A stretch of DNA of 64,000 nucleotides from Bacillota bacterium (GTDB lineage: Bacteria; Bacillota; Clostridia; Peptostreptococcales; Anaerovoracaceae): positions 1-64,000 of the forward strand of contig JAFSCP010000006.1 in assembly GCA_017436705.1 (NCBI GenBank), written 5' to 3'. Positions within the stretch are counted from its first letter, which is position 1; every line of letters starts with the position of its first letter. The translations under genes were made by a program, and so were the position numbers. This document shows positions 1 to 7,671 of the stretch, piece by piece. The notes beneath the pieces are model-generated. The model was not told the DNA's origin and searched no databases. It saw nothing but the letters and a program-made list of their open reading frames with translations.

Positions 1-51
1 GAACATAATCTGGCTGTTGAAGGGATAACGGATCTCATTATTTTTCGTCAT
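1..51 (-). CDS. Start of an unidentified protein, cut by the window edge
   Basis: Only the first 17 codons lie in the window, reading leftward from an ATG at 49-51 (MTKNNEIRYPFNSQIMF). A strong Shine-Dalgarno (AGGAGG) sits 7 bases before the ATG, which is why I accept it as a real start. The residues are too few to name a family. It may be co-directional with the transporter at 195-1310, with about 140 bases between them. Confidence 0.5.
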   Translation of the reverse strand, partial: MTKNNEIRYPFNSQIMF

Positions 52-194
52 AATCTTTCCTCCTGTTGAAAATACACGCTTTTTTCAACATTATACAGCA
101 CAGTTCGTGGGTATTTAAGAGGGTTTTCATCGCAAGTTCCGTCAAGGTTTGTCAGACTTCGGCAAAGCAAAAGCCCTGTATCCTCAGCTAACCA

Positions 195-1310
195 CTATAT
201 CCCCAGCAGCCAGTACAGCGCCAGCAGCGCTGCCAGGAAAATCAGGCACACAATGGTAAACCATCTGGTGTACGCATGGCGGAAGTGTGCGTAGTCTTTA
301 CACACGTACTTATATGAAATCAGGTTGGCCATGGAAGCGATAAGTGTTCCCAGGCCGCCCAGGTTGCTTCCAACGATAAGCACCGGCCAGTTCTGCGTGA
401 AGCCGGCAAGAAGCAGTGTTGCAGGAACATTGCTGATAACCTGGCTGATTGCAACGGTTACCAGGAGTTCGTGTCCTTCAAGTACATAGGCAATAGCATT
501 GCTGAACCAGTCGATGCGTCCCATGTTCCCTACGAAAATAAAGAAACCTATGAATGTAAACAGCAGGCCGTAGTCCACATTTTTCAGCGTGCGGCGGTCT
601 GTGAGCAGTGTAACTGCAACCACAATCAGCGCTGCCAGTTCAACCGGAATTGTCTTGCCGAGGGACACCAGGCAGAGTATAAACATTGCACAGTAAATCA
701 GCAGCCGCGGACTGAAACCGAAACCGCTCTTTCCTTCAGGTGCATAGCTGACCTGTTTTTTCTTACCCGCAAAGCAGAATGCAGTCAGCAGAATCAGCGC
801 AAACACTGCATAAGGACCGGTCAGCCTGAGGAAGTCCACCATTCCAAGTCCCGACTGGAAATAGAGATAAATATTCTGCGGGTTGCCGATAGGCGTCACC
901 ATACTGCCCAGGTTGGCTGCCACGGTCTGCAGCACTACCACCGGCACTATTGATTCTTCCAGTTTGGCCATTCGCAGAGTTTCCAGTGCAAAAGGCACGA
1001 ATGTAATCAACGCCACATCGTTGGTAATTGCCATAGCCGAAAAGAAACATGCCATAACCAGGGTCAGGCTTACGCTGCGGCTTGACTTAGTGCGGGAAAG
1101 GAGCATTTCGCCCAGCCACTGGAACAGTCCCAGAGCTTTGAAGCCGGCCATGACAATCATCAGGGCCAGCAGCAGAGCCAGTGTCTCCCAGTCGATATAT
1201 CCTATGTATTCTTTGTCAGGCGTCACGAAAAGGGATGATGCGACAGCCAGCACCCAGGAAACGGTGAGGACCACATCTTCTTTAAGTTTGCCAGTGAGTT
1301 TTTTTATCAT
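195..1310 (-). CDS. ArsB/NhaD (CitMHS-like) ion transporter
   Basis: A 371-residue integral membrane protein with about ten hydrophobic segments over its whole length. The motif TPIGNPQNIYLY at about residues 139-150 is typical of the ArsB/NhaD and SLC13 ion-transporter superfamily (YbiR-like members), and a matching NVPATLLLAG motif near residue 295 suggests the usual two-fold inverted repeat. Family members move anions such as arsenite, sulfate or citrate, or exchange Na+/H+; the sequence does not tell which. It acts in the cytoplasmic membrane. The Shine-Dalgarno is weak (AAAGTGA). It is divergent from the GntR operon at 1486, so the 175-base gap between them holds the promoters of both. 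Confidence 0.75.
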   Translation of the reverse strand: MIKKLTGKLKEDVVLTVSWVLAVASSLFVTPDKEYIGYIDWETLALLLALMIVMAGFKALGLFQWLGEMLLSRTKSSRSVSLTLVMACFFSAMAITNDVALITFVPFALETLRMAKLEESIVPVVVLQTVAANLGSMVTPIGNPQNIYLYFQSGLGMVDFLRLTGPYAVFALILLTAFCFAGKKKQVSYAPEGKSGFGFSPRLLIYCAMFILCLVSLGKTIPVELAALIVVAVTLLTDRRTLKNVDYGLLFTFIGFFIFVGNMGRIDWFSNAIAYVLEGHELLVTVAISQVISNVPATLLLAGFTQNWPVLIVGSNLGGLGTLIASMANLISYKYVCKDYAHFRHAYTRWFTIVCLIFLAALLALYWLLGI

Positions 1311-1390
1311 AATCTGTCACTTTCTGTCTGATGCTAAATTTCTTAACACAAGTATACTAAAGCATCCCGGCCCGAAAATCAAGTTTTTTG

Positions 1391-1419
1391 TTGACAAGCA
1401 CTTTACTGCATTATATAAT
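1391..1419 (+). promoter_or_regulatory. Consensus sigma-A promoter of the GntR/ABC operon
   Basis: TTGACA at 1391-1396 and TATAAT at 1414-1419 are separated by exactly 17 bases. It points at the GntR gene that starts at 1486. Confidence 0.85.
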
Positions 1420-1433
1420 TAGCCCAAAGAACC

Positions 1434-1451
1434 GTATTATTCGAGTAATAC
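1434..1451. promoter_or_regulatory. Palindrome just after the promoter, likely GntR operator
   Basis: GTATTA-TTCGAG-TAATAC is an inverted repeat with 6-bp perfect arms, placed about 8-25 bases after the expected transcription start. A bound repressor here would block the operon. YtrA-type GntR regulators usually bind such a site in front of their own gene, so autorepression is the simplest reading. Confidence 0.6.
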
Positions 1452-1485
1452 AGTTTACAATACGCCCGGAAAGGAGGAAGTTCAT

Positions 1486-1857
1486 ATGGTATCATTTGAT
1501 GCTTTTACAATCGAAGACGGCAGTCCGATTTATCTGCAGATTATTCTGTACGTCAAGCGCTGCATCATCGGCGGCACCATTGCTGACGGCGACGAGCTTC
1601 CTTCCCGCAGAGTTCTTTCTGCGCTGCTGGGCGTAAATCCAAACACCATTCAGAAAGCTTACCGCATGCTGGAGGAGGAAGGCCTTATCCAGTCCCATTC
1701 CGGTGCCAAGAGCTATGTAGCTACTGACGCTGCTGCCATCGCCCGCATCAGAGCGCAGCTTCTGGAAAACGATGCGCTGAATATTATAAATTCCATGAAA
1801 CAGATGGGCCTGACCAGGGAAGATGCTCTGGCCCTCATTGAAAAATACTGGGAGTGA
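1486..1857 (+). CDS. GntR family regulator, YtrA subfamily
   Basis: A 123-residue protein made of an N-terminal winged helix (residues about 10-78; SPIYLQIILYVKRCIIGG, ELPSRRVLSALLGVNPNT, RMLEEEGLI) and a short helical tail of about 45 residues. That short tail, instead of a ligand-binding FadR- or UTRA-type domain, marks the YtrA subfamily, whose members repress linked ABC transporter operons in response to cell-envelope stress or antibiotics. The Shine-Dalgarno is AAAGGAGG. It is the first gene of an operon with two membrane subunits, an ATPase and an exported protein, all within a few bases or overlapping. What lifts the repression cannot be read from the sequence. Confidence 0.9.
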   Translation: MVSFDAFTIEDGSPIYLQIILYVKRCIIGGTIADGDELPSRRVLSALLGVNPNTIQKAYRMLEEEGLIQSHSGAKSYVATDAAAIARIRAQLLENDALNIINSMKQMGLTREDALALIEKYWE

Positions 1858-1867
1858 GGTGGAGATT

Positions 1868-2596
1868 ATGAAAAAACATTTATCGGTGTTCATGCTTCTT
1901 GCAAGGAGCACTTTCTATAAAGTTCTGGGGATTATCATACTGATGTGCGGCGTTGAATTTGCCCTCTTCAGCAGAGCAGTTGCCAGAGCCCGGCAGGACG
2001 GCAATCCGGGACTGGAATACGCCATCGAAAAATCCTGGCTGGTTTTCGTATTTATAGCTGCTCTCCTTACTATGGTGTATATTCTGATTCCGGGCATCGG
2101 TTCAAAAAAATCCAATCCCCGCTACACTCTGGACAGACTCCGCATAAGCGAAAACTGGATTTTCTTCTGGCAGTCGCTGTATAACATTCTCTGCTTTGCC
2201 CTGATAATACTGGTCCAGACAGCCGCAGCCATCGCTTTGTGTCATTACTATGTGCAGTTCGCAGAAGATCCTACGGTAACCCGCCACACAATTTTCCTGG
2301 CATTTTACCGCAATGACTTTTTCCATTCGCTGCTGCCTTTTGATGAACCCGCTTCCATTGCTGCCAATATACTGACTGTCTTTGCTATGGGGCATAGTGC
2401 AGCACTCTGCACCATGGCAGAAAGGTACAAACGAGGCAATTTTGCTTCATTCATCGGTGCATATACCATGATCTGCTTCGTACGCAGGGATACAGGAGAT
2501 TTTCTCAACAATATGACTATCTTCATTTTAACCGCCATAGTGATAATCTACACCGTGTACTTCCTGCTGACAAAGGAGGACCGCCATGTACGCTGA
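1868..2596 (+). CDS. ABC transporter membrane subunit
   Basis: A 242-residue hydrophobic protein with about six membrane segments. I start it at the ATG at 1868 (MKKHLSVFML), which follows a good ribosome binding site (GGTGGAG) directly after the GntR stop; an in-frame ATG at 1823 would lie inside the GntR gene. It has no motif that I can assign to a named permease family. Its position between the YtrA-like regulator and the ATPase gene makes it a likely permease subunit. Its 3' end overlaps the next gene by 11 bases, which suggests translational coupling. Confidence 0.7.
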   Translation: MKKHLSVFMLLARSTFYKVLGIIILMCGVEFALFSRAVARARQDGNPGLEYAIEKSWLVFVFIAALLTMVYILIPGIGSKKSNPRYTLDRLRISENWIFFWQSLYNILCFALIILVQTAAAIALCHYYVQFAEDPTVTRHTIFLAFYRNDFFHSLLPFDEPASIAANILTVFAMGHSAALCTMAERYKRGNFASFIGAYTMICFVRRDTGDFLNNMTIFILTAIVIIYTVYFLLTKEDRHVR

Positions 2597-3128
2597 ATAT
2601 ATTAAACTGAGAGAAAAACTCATAAAAAAAATCCGGCCTGAACGGTTCGGACTTCCCGGCTACGATCCGGAAAACAGAGAAAAGAATAATTTCATCGGGT
2701 GGCTTGCTTTTTCAGTGTTTATCAGTCTGGTCTTCTTCGTGGGTCGTTACAGCAATTCCCGTGACAGACTATACTACAAAGACTACGAAACCGGCGAAAA
2801 GTTCCTCTGGGACGGAGCCATTATGACCGATTTTGCCGATGTGCTGGGCTGGTCGCTGGCAGGATTATTTCTGACGGCAGCCATATGCCTGTCATACATC
2901 ATCATCCGCTACAATTATCTGAATAAAGAAAGTAAAAGCATCTACCTGCTGCGTCGCCTGCCTCAGCGCGGGGAACTTTTCCGCAGGTGCGCTGCGGCGC
3001 CTCTCTTGCGGGCGGCAATCTGCCTTGTCTTCGCATTCGTACTGCTGCTTCTTTACTTCGCAATATACATGATTGCCACACCGGACCAGTGCCTTGCGCC
3101 GGACCAGTGGGCCAAAATCTGGAGGTGA
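2586..3128 (+). CDS. Second membrane subunit of the ABC system
   Basis: A 180-residue protein with three clear hydrophobic segments (about residues 35-54, 84-107 and 137-160) and charged cytoplasmic stretches. It overlaps the previous gene and is followed 4 bases later by the ATPase gene. I recognise no domain. It is probably the smaller permease or an accessory membrane partner of the same exporter, as in the ytr-type operons where two different membrane proteins accompany one ATPase. Confidence 0.65.
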   Translation: MYAEYIKLREKLIKKIRPERFGLPGYDPENREKNNFIGWLAFSVFISLVFFVGRYSNSRDRLYYKDYETGEKFLWDGAIMTDFADVLGWSLAGLFLTAAICLSYIIIRYNYLNKESKSIYLLRRLPQRGELFRRCAAAPLLRAAICLVFAFVLLLLYFAIYMIATPDQCLAPDQWAKIWR

Positions 3129-3132
3129 GATT

Positions 3133-3867
3133 ATGATTGAACTCAAGAACGTAACTAAAAAATATCCGGGCAAAACAGCCCTTAAAGATGTTTCTCTCCA
3201 GCTTCCGCGCGGAGAAATCGTCGGCCTGTTCGGGGAAAACGGCGCCGGCAAAACCACCTTTATGAAGTCCATCCTGGGTTTCATAAGATACGACGGAGAA
3301 ATTACTCTGGACGGAGAACCCATCACCACGAAAAATATCGCAAAGATTTCCTTCGCTACCAGCGAGCATTCTTTCTTCCCGAACCTGTCGCCTGCAATGC
3401 ACAAGGCTTTCTATAAAGAGCATTTTCCGACATTTTCTGACAAGCGTTTCGACGGGCTTATGAAGTTCTTCGAACTTCCGCCTTACCGCGCGCTGAAGAA
3501 CTTTTCCACAGGTCAGAAAAACCAGTTCGAAGTAATCCTGGCTCTCAGCCAGGGCGCAGACTACATCCTCATGGATGAGCCTTTTGCGGGCAACGACGTG
3601 TTCAACCGTGAAGACTTTTACAAAGTTCTCCTGGGCATCCTGGAGCCACACGAAACGGTGATTCTTTCCACCCATCTTATTGAGGAAGTGTCGGATTTTG
3701 TCGGCCGCGCTATACTGATCCGCGAAGGTAAAATTGTGGGCGATGTTTCAACTTCAGACCTTGAGGACCAGAACATGAGCCTGATGGACTATGTGAAACA
3801 GACCTACAACTACAGGGCTGACCGCGTTATCCGCGCCCTTTCCCAGATTACAGACGAGGAGGGATGA
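3133..3867 (+). CDS. ABC transporter ATP-binding protein
   Basis: A 244-residue ABC ATPase. The Walker A is GENGAGKTT (about residues 35-43), the signature loop is degenerate (NFSTGQKNQFE), the Walker B is YILMDEPF with its glutamate replaced in context by the usual DEP, and the switch histidine is in STHLIEE. The degenerate LSGGQ is common in the CcmA/YtrB-type group that handles drug or lipid export. I use the ATG at 3133 because GGAGGTGAG precedes it; an earlier in-frame ATG at 3073 lies in the upstream gene. It energises the two membrane subunits encoded just before it. Confidence 0.9.
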   Translation: MIELKNVTKKYPGKTALKDVSLQLPRGEIVGLFGENGAGKTTFMKSILGFIRYDGEITLDGEPITTKNIAKISFATSEHSFFPNLSPAMHKAFYKEHFPTFSDKRFDGLMKFFELPPYRALKNFSTGQKNQFEVILALSQGADYILMDEPFAGNDVFNREDFYKVLLGILEPHETVILSTHLIEEVSDFVGRAILIREGKIVGDVSTSDLEDQNMSLMDYVKQTYNYRADRVIRALSQITDEEG

Positions 3868-3870
3868 TTT

Positions 3871-5331
3871 ATGCGTAAATCTTTGATTCTTTTAATCGTG
3901 CTGCTTCTTGCTTCGGGGATTTTTACCAGCTACTGCGCCGGCCAGCTCTATGAGCTCCGGGACCAGGTTACTGTCACCGAAAAAACAATCCTCGGCGACC
4001 CTGCTGCAGCAGACGGTCTCCGGGTAACTCTGAAAACCACCTGGGACGATTACCTTTTCTGGACCACAACCCAGACACTCGGCAGCGGCCAGGAACCTGA
4101 AACTGAATACGAATTCCGCTCATCGCGTCCGTCACGTTCCTACATTTACCGGGACGGCGGAATAGACTACTATCTCAGCTACGACCTGCCTGACATGGAC
4201 GACCTGAGATATGGCGAGGAAGATATGGAATTCACAGGTATGCACAAAGCATATAAAGAGCTCTACGATGCGACCCCGGATGGCCGCAATGGAGAAAAGG
4301 AAATCCGCCTTGCAGACTATATAGAGTTTTATCCGCTCCGCACCAGCCTTTCTATACTGGGCAGAGGCTTTGATCTGAACGAGTACTACGACTCCGCAAG
4401 CTACGATAAATATTTTTCAGGACCAAACGATGCCAAATATATCTTAAACGATTACTTTAAGATTCCTGTCCTTGAAGGCGAAACGCTTACCCTTCAGGTC
4501 AGCAAGGAAAACACCGGTCACCCTTATTCCTGGGGTGAAAGCCAGACAGAAACCGATTATTACTATCCGGAAACCCACTGCGTGGTAACCGATGACACCT
4601 GCTTTTTTACTATCAGTCTGCGCAGTTCGTTAAAAGAAGCTCCAATGGACGCTTCTCACCTGAAGGATGGCTACGGTATTTACAGTTTTAAATTCGATAC
4701 CGTCCATGACGATGAATTAAATTACGATTATCCTGTCATCGATCCGTACAGTTTCAGCAACGCTTATCCGCTGGACCCTGCTTCCCGCATCCTTGGCCTT
4801 GGCGAAAGCGCTGACAAAACCAGCCTCCACCTTCTCACCGAAGAAAAGGGCACAGTCTGGTTCACCGCCATCGACCAGGAAACCCTGGAAACAAAAACCC
4901 GCATCAGCCTGGCAGAGGTTGACGACACCACATACAGTTCATACATGCACTATACTGAAGATTTCGTGGCAGTGTTCCTTCAGAGTCTCGAAAAAGTCGC
5001 TGTAATATCAATCTCAGAAGACGGCAGCTACGAGCTGGAATTTGTGGCAGACTATATTCCTAACGCAGACCACAACCTGCCGCTGCAGCCTAATGTCCTG
5101 GCCTTTGATGGCAAGCGCCTTGCAATCACAAACTCAGACTATGAATATTTCGGCAGCAGCCACTACTTCGCAGGCTACCTGCTAATCATCGTGGACAAAG
5201 ACGGCGTCCAGTACTACGGAGAGTATGAAACAAGCCTCAACACCGGCCGCAACTCCAACCGCGCTTCCTGGGACTACCGGGTACGACATGTGGACGATGA
5301 TTCGTTGAAACTGGAGTGGATGAATAAATGA
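3871..5331 (+). CDS. Exported protein of unknown function, end of the ABC operon
   Basis: A 486-residue protein with an N-terminal signal or anchor (MRKSLILLIVLLLASGIF) and then a long hydrophilic, Tyr- and Asp-rich body without further membrane segments. There is a cysteine at residue 22, but the surrounding TSYC is a poor lipobox, so I favour a cleaved signal or a membrane anchor over a lipoprotein. The body has many short beta-type stretches, compatible with a propeller or beta-rich fold, but I do not recognise the family. The gene starts 4 bases after the ATPase gene, so it belongs to the same transcript and probably works at the outer face with the exporter. Confidence 0.7.
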   Translation: MRKSLILLIVLLLASGIFTSYCAGQLYELRDQVTVTEKTILGDPAAADGLRVTLKTTWDDYLFWTTTQTLGSGQEPETEYEFRSSRPSRSYIYRDGGIDYYLSYDLPDMDDLRYGEEDMEFTGMHKAYKELYDATPDGRNGEKEIRLADYIEFYPLRTSLSILGRGFDLNEYYDSASYDKYFSGPNDAKYILNDYFKIPVLEGETLTLQVSKENTGHPYSWGESQTETDYYYPETHCVVTDDTCFFTISLRSSLKEAPMDASHLKDGYGIYSFKFDTVHDDELNYDYPVIDPYSFSNAYPLDPASRILGLGESADKTSLHLLTEEKGTVWFTAIDQETLETKTRISLAEVDDTTYSSYMHYTEDFVAVFLQSLEKVAVISISEDGSYELEFVADYIPNADHNLPLQPNVLAFDGKRLAITNSDYEYFGSSHYFAGYLLIIVDKDGVQYYGEYETSLNTGRNSNRASWDYRVRHVDDDSLKLEWMNK

Positions 5332-5474
5332 TTGTCCCTTTTTCCTTTTGGACTGATGGATTACAACTTCGGCAATTTCACCAAACATTGATGCGAACAG
5401 GAAAATATGATAAAGTGAGCTGGACGATAAATAAGAATTTGCCGTATAGCGGTTATCTTCAGAAAGAGCAGTAA
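5328..5474 (+). CDS. Orphan 48-residue ORF, possibly a gene remnant
   Basis: An ATG overlaps the stop of the previous gene (ATGA) and opens 48 codons that run to 5474, two bases before the XRE gene. The product is soluble, aromatic and basic (it ends NLPYSGYLQKEQ). The overlap would allow coupled translation, but the base composition changes to A+T-rich exactly here, so it can equally be the tail of a gene that came in with the AT-rich patch and was cut at the junction. I do not recognise the family. Confidence 0.35.
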   Translation: MIVPFSFWTDGLQLRQFHQTLMRTGKYDKVSWTINKNLPYSGYLQKEQ

Positions 5475-5476
5475 TT

Positions 5477-6082
5477 ATGGAGTTAAATGAAAAATTACAA
5501 GAATTAAGAAAACAAAAAAGACTTACCCAAGAAGAACTTGCCAAATCGCTTTATGTGTCACGAACTGCAATTTCAAAATGGGAGGCGGGCAGAGGGTATC
5601 CCAGCATAGACTCTTTGAAATCCATAGCAAAGTTTTTTGGAGTAACGATTGATGAACTGCTGTCTAGTGATGAATTGCTGATCATAGCAGAAGAAGACAC
5701 AAAGCAAAAGAAAAATCATTTTCGTGACTTGGTGTTTGGATTGCTCGATTGCAGTATCGTAATGTTCTTTTTCCTGCCGTTCTTTGGACAGAAAGTAAAT
5801 GCGATAGTTCAGGAAGTGTCACTTTTATCCCTTACCGAAATTGCGCCCTATTTGAGGATTTCATATTTTGTTGTTGTAATTGGAATTATAGTATCTGGAA
5901 TTTTAACCCTTGCTCTACAAAATTGCTATCAAGCATTTTGGGTGAAGAACAAAAGCAAAATATCGTTAGCATTAAATGCACTTGGAGCGCTTCTCTTTAT
6001 CATAAGTTCGCAACCGTATGGGGCAGCATTTCTGTTCATATTCTTGGTAATAAAGGTGTTAATGCTCGTAAAATGGCAATGA
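5477..6082 (+). CDS. XRE-family regulator with membrane domain
   Basis: A 201-residue protein. Residues 1-65 are a Cro/CI-type helix-turn-helix (LNEKLQELRKQKRLTQEELA, VSRTAISKWEAGRGYPSID, FFGVTIDELLSSDE). Residues about 80-200 contain four hydrophobic segments. This architecture, a DNA-binding head tethered to the membrane, is common in Firmicutes near membrane proteins and often senses envelope or peptide signals. The Shine-Dalgarno is weak (AGAAAGAGCAG). The next gene, a PAP2-like membrane protein 106 bases on, is a plausible target. Base composition is more A+T-rich than in the preceding operon. Confidence 0.8.
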   Translation: MELNEKLQELRKQKRLTQEELAKSLYVSRTAISKWEAGRGYPSIDSLKSIAKFFGVTIDELLSSDELLIIAEEDTKQKKNHFRDLVFGLLDCSIVMFFFLPFFGQKVNAIVQEVSLLSLTEIAPYLRISYFVVVIGIIVSGILTLALQNCYQAFWVKNKSKISLALNALGALLFIISSQPYGAAFLFIFLVIKVLMLVKWQ

Positions 6083-6102
6083 TACGAAGAGTATCATCGT
6101 TG
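6079..6102. repeat. Inverted repeat between XRE and PAP2 genes
   Basis: ATGATAC-GAAGA-GTATCAT is a perfect 7-bp inverted repeat that overlaps the XRE stop codon. There is no T-run, so it is not a standard terminator. It could be an operator for the adjacent XRE regulator or an mRNA-processing hairpin. Confidence 0.4.
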
Positions 6103-6188
6103 TGATGCCCTGTTTCTTTTGGTTGTTCATACCTTTTCTTAAAATGTGTTTAGGCGAGAGCTAAATACAAAAAAGGTAGGTTGAACAA

Positions 6189-6842
6189 ATGAAAAAAGAA
6201 AACCAGAGAAACTTTTGCATTGCAATATGCATGCTTTTAGCATTTTTGTTATGGACGATAGCAATTCAATTTGTTGATGTGCAAGCAATCGGACCACAGG
6301 AATCAACCGTTGGATTGGCAACGATTAACCAGTTCGTACATAACCTTACGGGTGTGCATATGCCTCTGTATACTATCACGGATTGGCTGGAGCTGGTACC
6401 TCTTATGTTTGTAATGGGATTCGGCACTCTTGGACTTGTACAATGGATTAAGAGAAAAAATCTCTTAAAAGTTGATTACAGCATCCTTGTTCTTGGTGGT
6501 TTCTATATCGTTGTGATGGCGGCATATGTCCTATTTGAGGTGTTTATTGTAAATTACAGACCTGTGTTGATTGATGGGATTTTGGAAGCATCTTATCCAT
6601 CATCAACGACAATGCTTGTGATGTGTGTCATGCCGACTGCAATCATGCAGTTAAATACCCGTATCAAGAGCGATGTCCTCAAACGGTGTGTCTCTTCCTC
6701 AATTACCATTTTTGTTGTTTTTATGGTAATTGGCAGGCTTGTTTCGGGCGTGCATTGGTTTTCTGATATTGTTGGCGGCGCCTTGCTTAGCGCAGGACTT
6801 GTTCTGATGTATCGTGCTATCATCAATTTGAAAGTTAGATAA
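6189..6842 (+). CDS. PAP2-superfamily membrane protein with altered active site
   Basis: A 217-residue protein with about six membrane segments and PAP2 (type 2 phosphatidic acid phosphatase) motifs in order: NYRP (about residues 118-121), PSSTT (about 135-139) and SGVHWFSD (about 183-190). The family signature is KX6RP, PSGH, SRX5HX3D. Here the histidine of PSGH is a threonine and the first arginine motif is partly lost, so the catalytic acid-base pair is incomplete, while the nucleophilic histidine (VHWFSD) is kept. It may be a weak or non-classical lipid phosphatase. The start follows AAAAAAGGTAGG. Confidence 0.75.
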   Translation: MKKENQRNFCIAICMLLAFLLWTIAIQFVDVQAIGPQESTVGLATINQFVHNLTGVHMPLYTITDWLELVPLMFVMGFGTLGLVQWIKRKNLLKVDYSILVLGGFYIVVMAAYVLFEVFIVNYRPVLIDGILEASYPSSTTMLVMCVMPTAIMQLNTRIKSDVLKRCVSSSITIFVVFMVIGRLVSGVHWFSDIVGGALLSAGLVLMYRAIINLKVR

Positions 6843-6879
6843 AAAGGAATTTATAGAGCAGATACTGGCTATGAATATA

Positions 6880-6914
6880 CCTCCTTCCGTCACTTTGACG
6901 GAGGGAGGTTTTTT
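6880..6914 (+). terminator. Intrinsic terminator after the PAP2-like gene
   Basis: A 12-bp stem (CCTCCTTCCGTC with GACGGAGGGAGG, one G-U pair) and a 5-base loop are followed by six T. Confidence 0.9.
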
Positions 6915-6962
6915 ATATTCTGAATCAGTCCAAAGGGTAAAAGGGAGAAATGATTTGATATC

Positions 6963-7058
6963 TTGACAATTTAAAAACCAGGGGTTAGAATAATTAAAAA
7001 GAAGCAGGTTTTTTACCGTGTAGTATTTTACTCAGGCGGTCTACTCTGCTTCTTTTTC
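6963..7058 (+). ncRNA. Candidate small RNA antisense to the end of the nuclease-like gene
   Basis: A good promoter (TTGACA 6963-6968, 17-base spacer, TAGAAT 6986-6991) fires rightward. The expected transcript starts near 6998, exactly at the first arm of a perfect 10-bp inverted repeat (AAAGAAGCAG 6998-7007 and CTGCTTCTTT 7046-7055), which ends in a T-rich tract. That gives an RNA of about 60 nt with no ORF of note, lying opposite the last codons of the leftward gene at 7028-7552. The same repeat can also serve as that gene's terminator on the other strand, which is the simpler explanation if the promoter is not used. Confidence 0.4.
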
Positions 7059-7552
7059 TTTATATTTATTATGTCGTACAAATATAGTTTCCCATCTGCA
7101 TCATGTCTCACAATCAATTCTGCCTGAAATACATTGTACCTTACTAATTCACTATTTTTATCATATATCGGCAATGCAAATCTTGTGTCATATCTGTACC
7201 AACCATATTCAGCTTCACTTTTATGTTTTTTACCAAGATTATCTTTATATCTCTTTCCAATTGAAATTTCTATCATCTCAGGTATTCCTTGTGCAGCATT
7301 AGCTTTCGCCTTTGCCAGCATTCCCCGTAATTTTTTTGTATATTCTGACCACACATACTCATCTGGCAAATCCTTTCCTATGTGAATACAATCCCCCTGC
7401 TCTGCAACTATAAAAAAATCATTTATATATTGCCTTACATATTTTTCTACATCTTTCCAAGGAATATGCTGTTTCCCCATAAAAATAATATCATTAATAA
7501 TCACAATTTTCTTTCCATTTAAATCTGTTAAAACACTTACGTTTCTTTTCAT
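7028..7552 (-). CDS. Nuclease-like accessory domain protein (polyvalent-protein type)
   Basis: A 174-residue soluble, lysine-rich protein. I start it at the ATG at 7552 (MKRNVSVLTDLNG), 8 bases after AGGAG; the longer in-frame start at 7594 lies inside a terminator hairpin. The block HIPWKDVEKYVRQYI, then GDCIHIGKDLPDEY, AKAKANAAQGIPEMIEI and YGWYRYDTRFALPIYD resembles, from memory, a domain found in large polyvalent proteins of Firmicute conjugative elements and prophages, thought to be a barnase/EndoU/RelE-like nuclease fold. As a stand-alone copy it may be an element remnant or a toxin. It sits in the AT-rich patch. Confidence 0.5.
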   Translation of the reverse strand: MKRNVSVLTDLNGKKIVIINDIIFMGKQHIPWKDVEKYVRQYINDFFIVAEQGDCIHIGKDLPDEYVWSEYTKKLRGMLAKAKANAAQGIPEMIEISIGKRYKDNLGKKHKSEAEYGWYRYDTRFALPIYDKNSELVRYNVFQAELIVRHDADGKLYLYDIINIKKKKQSRPPE

Positions 7553-7576
7553 ATCAGTTTTCTCCTTTTTTCCACG

Positions 7577-7610
7577 AAAAAACCCCGGATACATTTATCC
7601 GAGGTTTTCC
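7577..7610 (-). terminator. Intrinsic terminator after the amidase gene
   Basis: On the minus strand AACCTCGGAT and ATCCGGGGTT pair around a 6-base loop and are followed by a T-run. It ends the leftward amidase transcript. It also lies just upstream of the nuclease-like gene, so read-through here would reach that gene. Confidence 0.85.
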
Positions 7611-7671
7611 TTATAATTTGATTGTACTATTATAACACACCAAGATGTCCTTTTCAGCACAATTTCTTTAT

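Noticed and set aside
2902..3675. Leftward 257-codon frame
   Set aside because: Antisense of the ABC ATPase gene, which has all its motifs.
7595..7650. Promoter-attenuator leader for the nuclease-like gene
   Set aside because: The hairpin is better explained as the terminator of the upstream amidase gene, though read-through remains possible.
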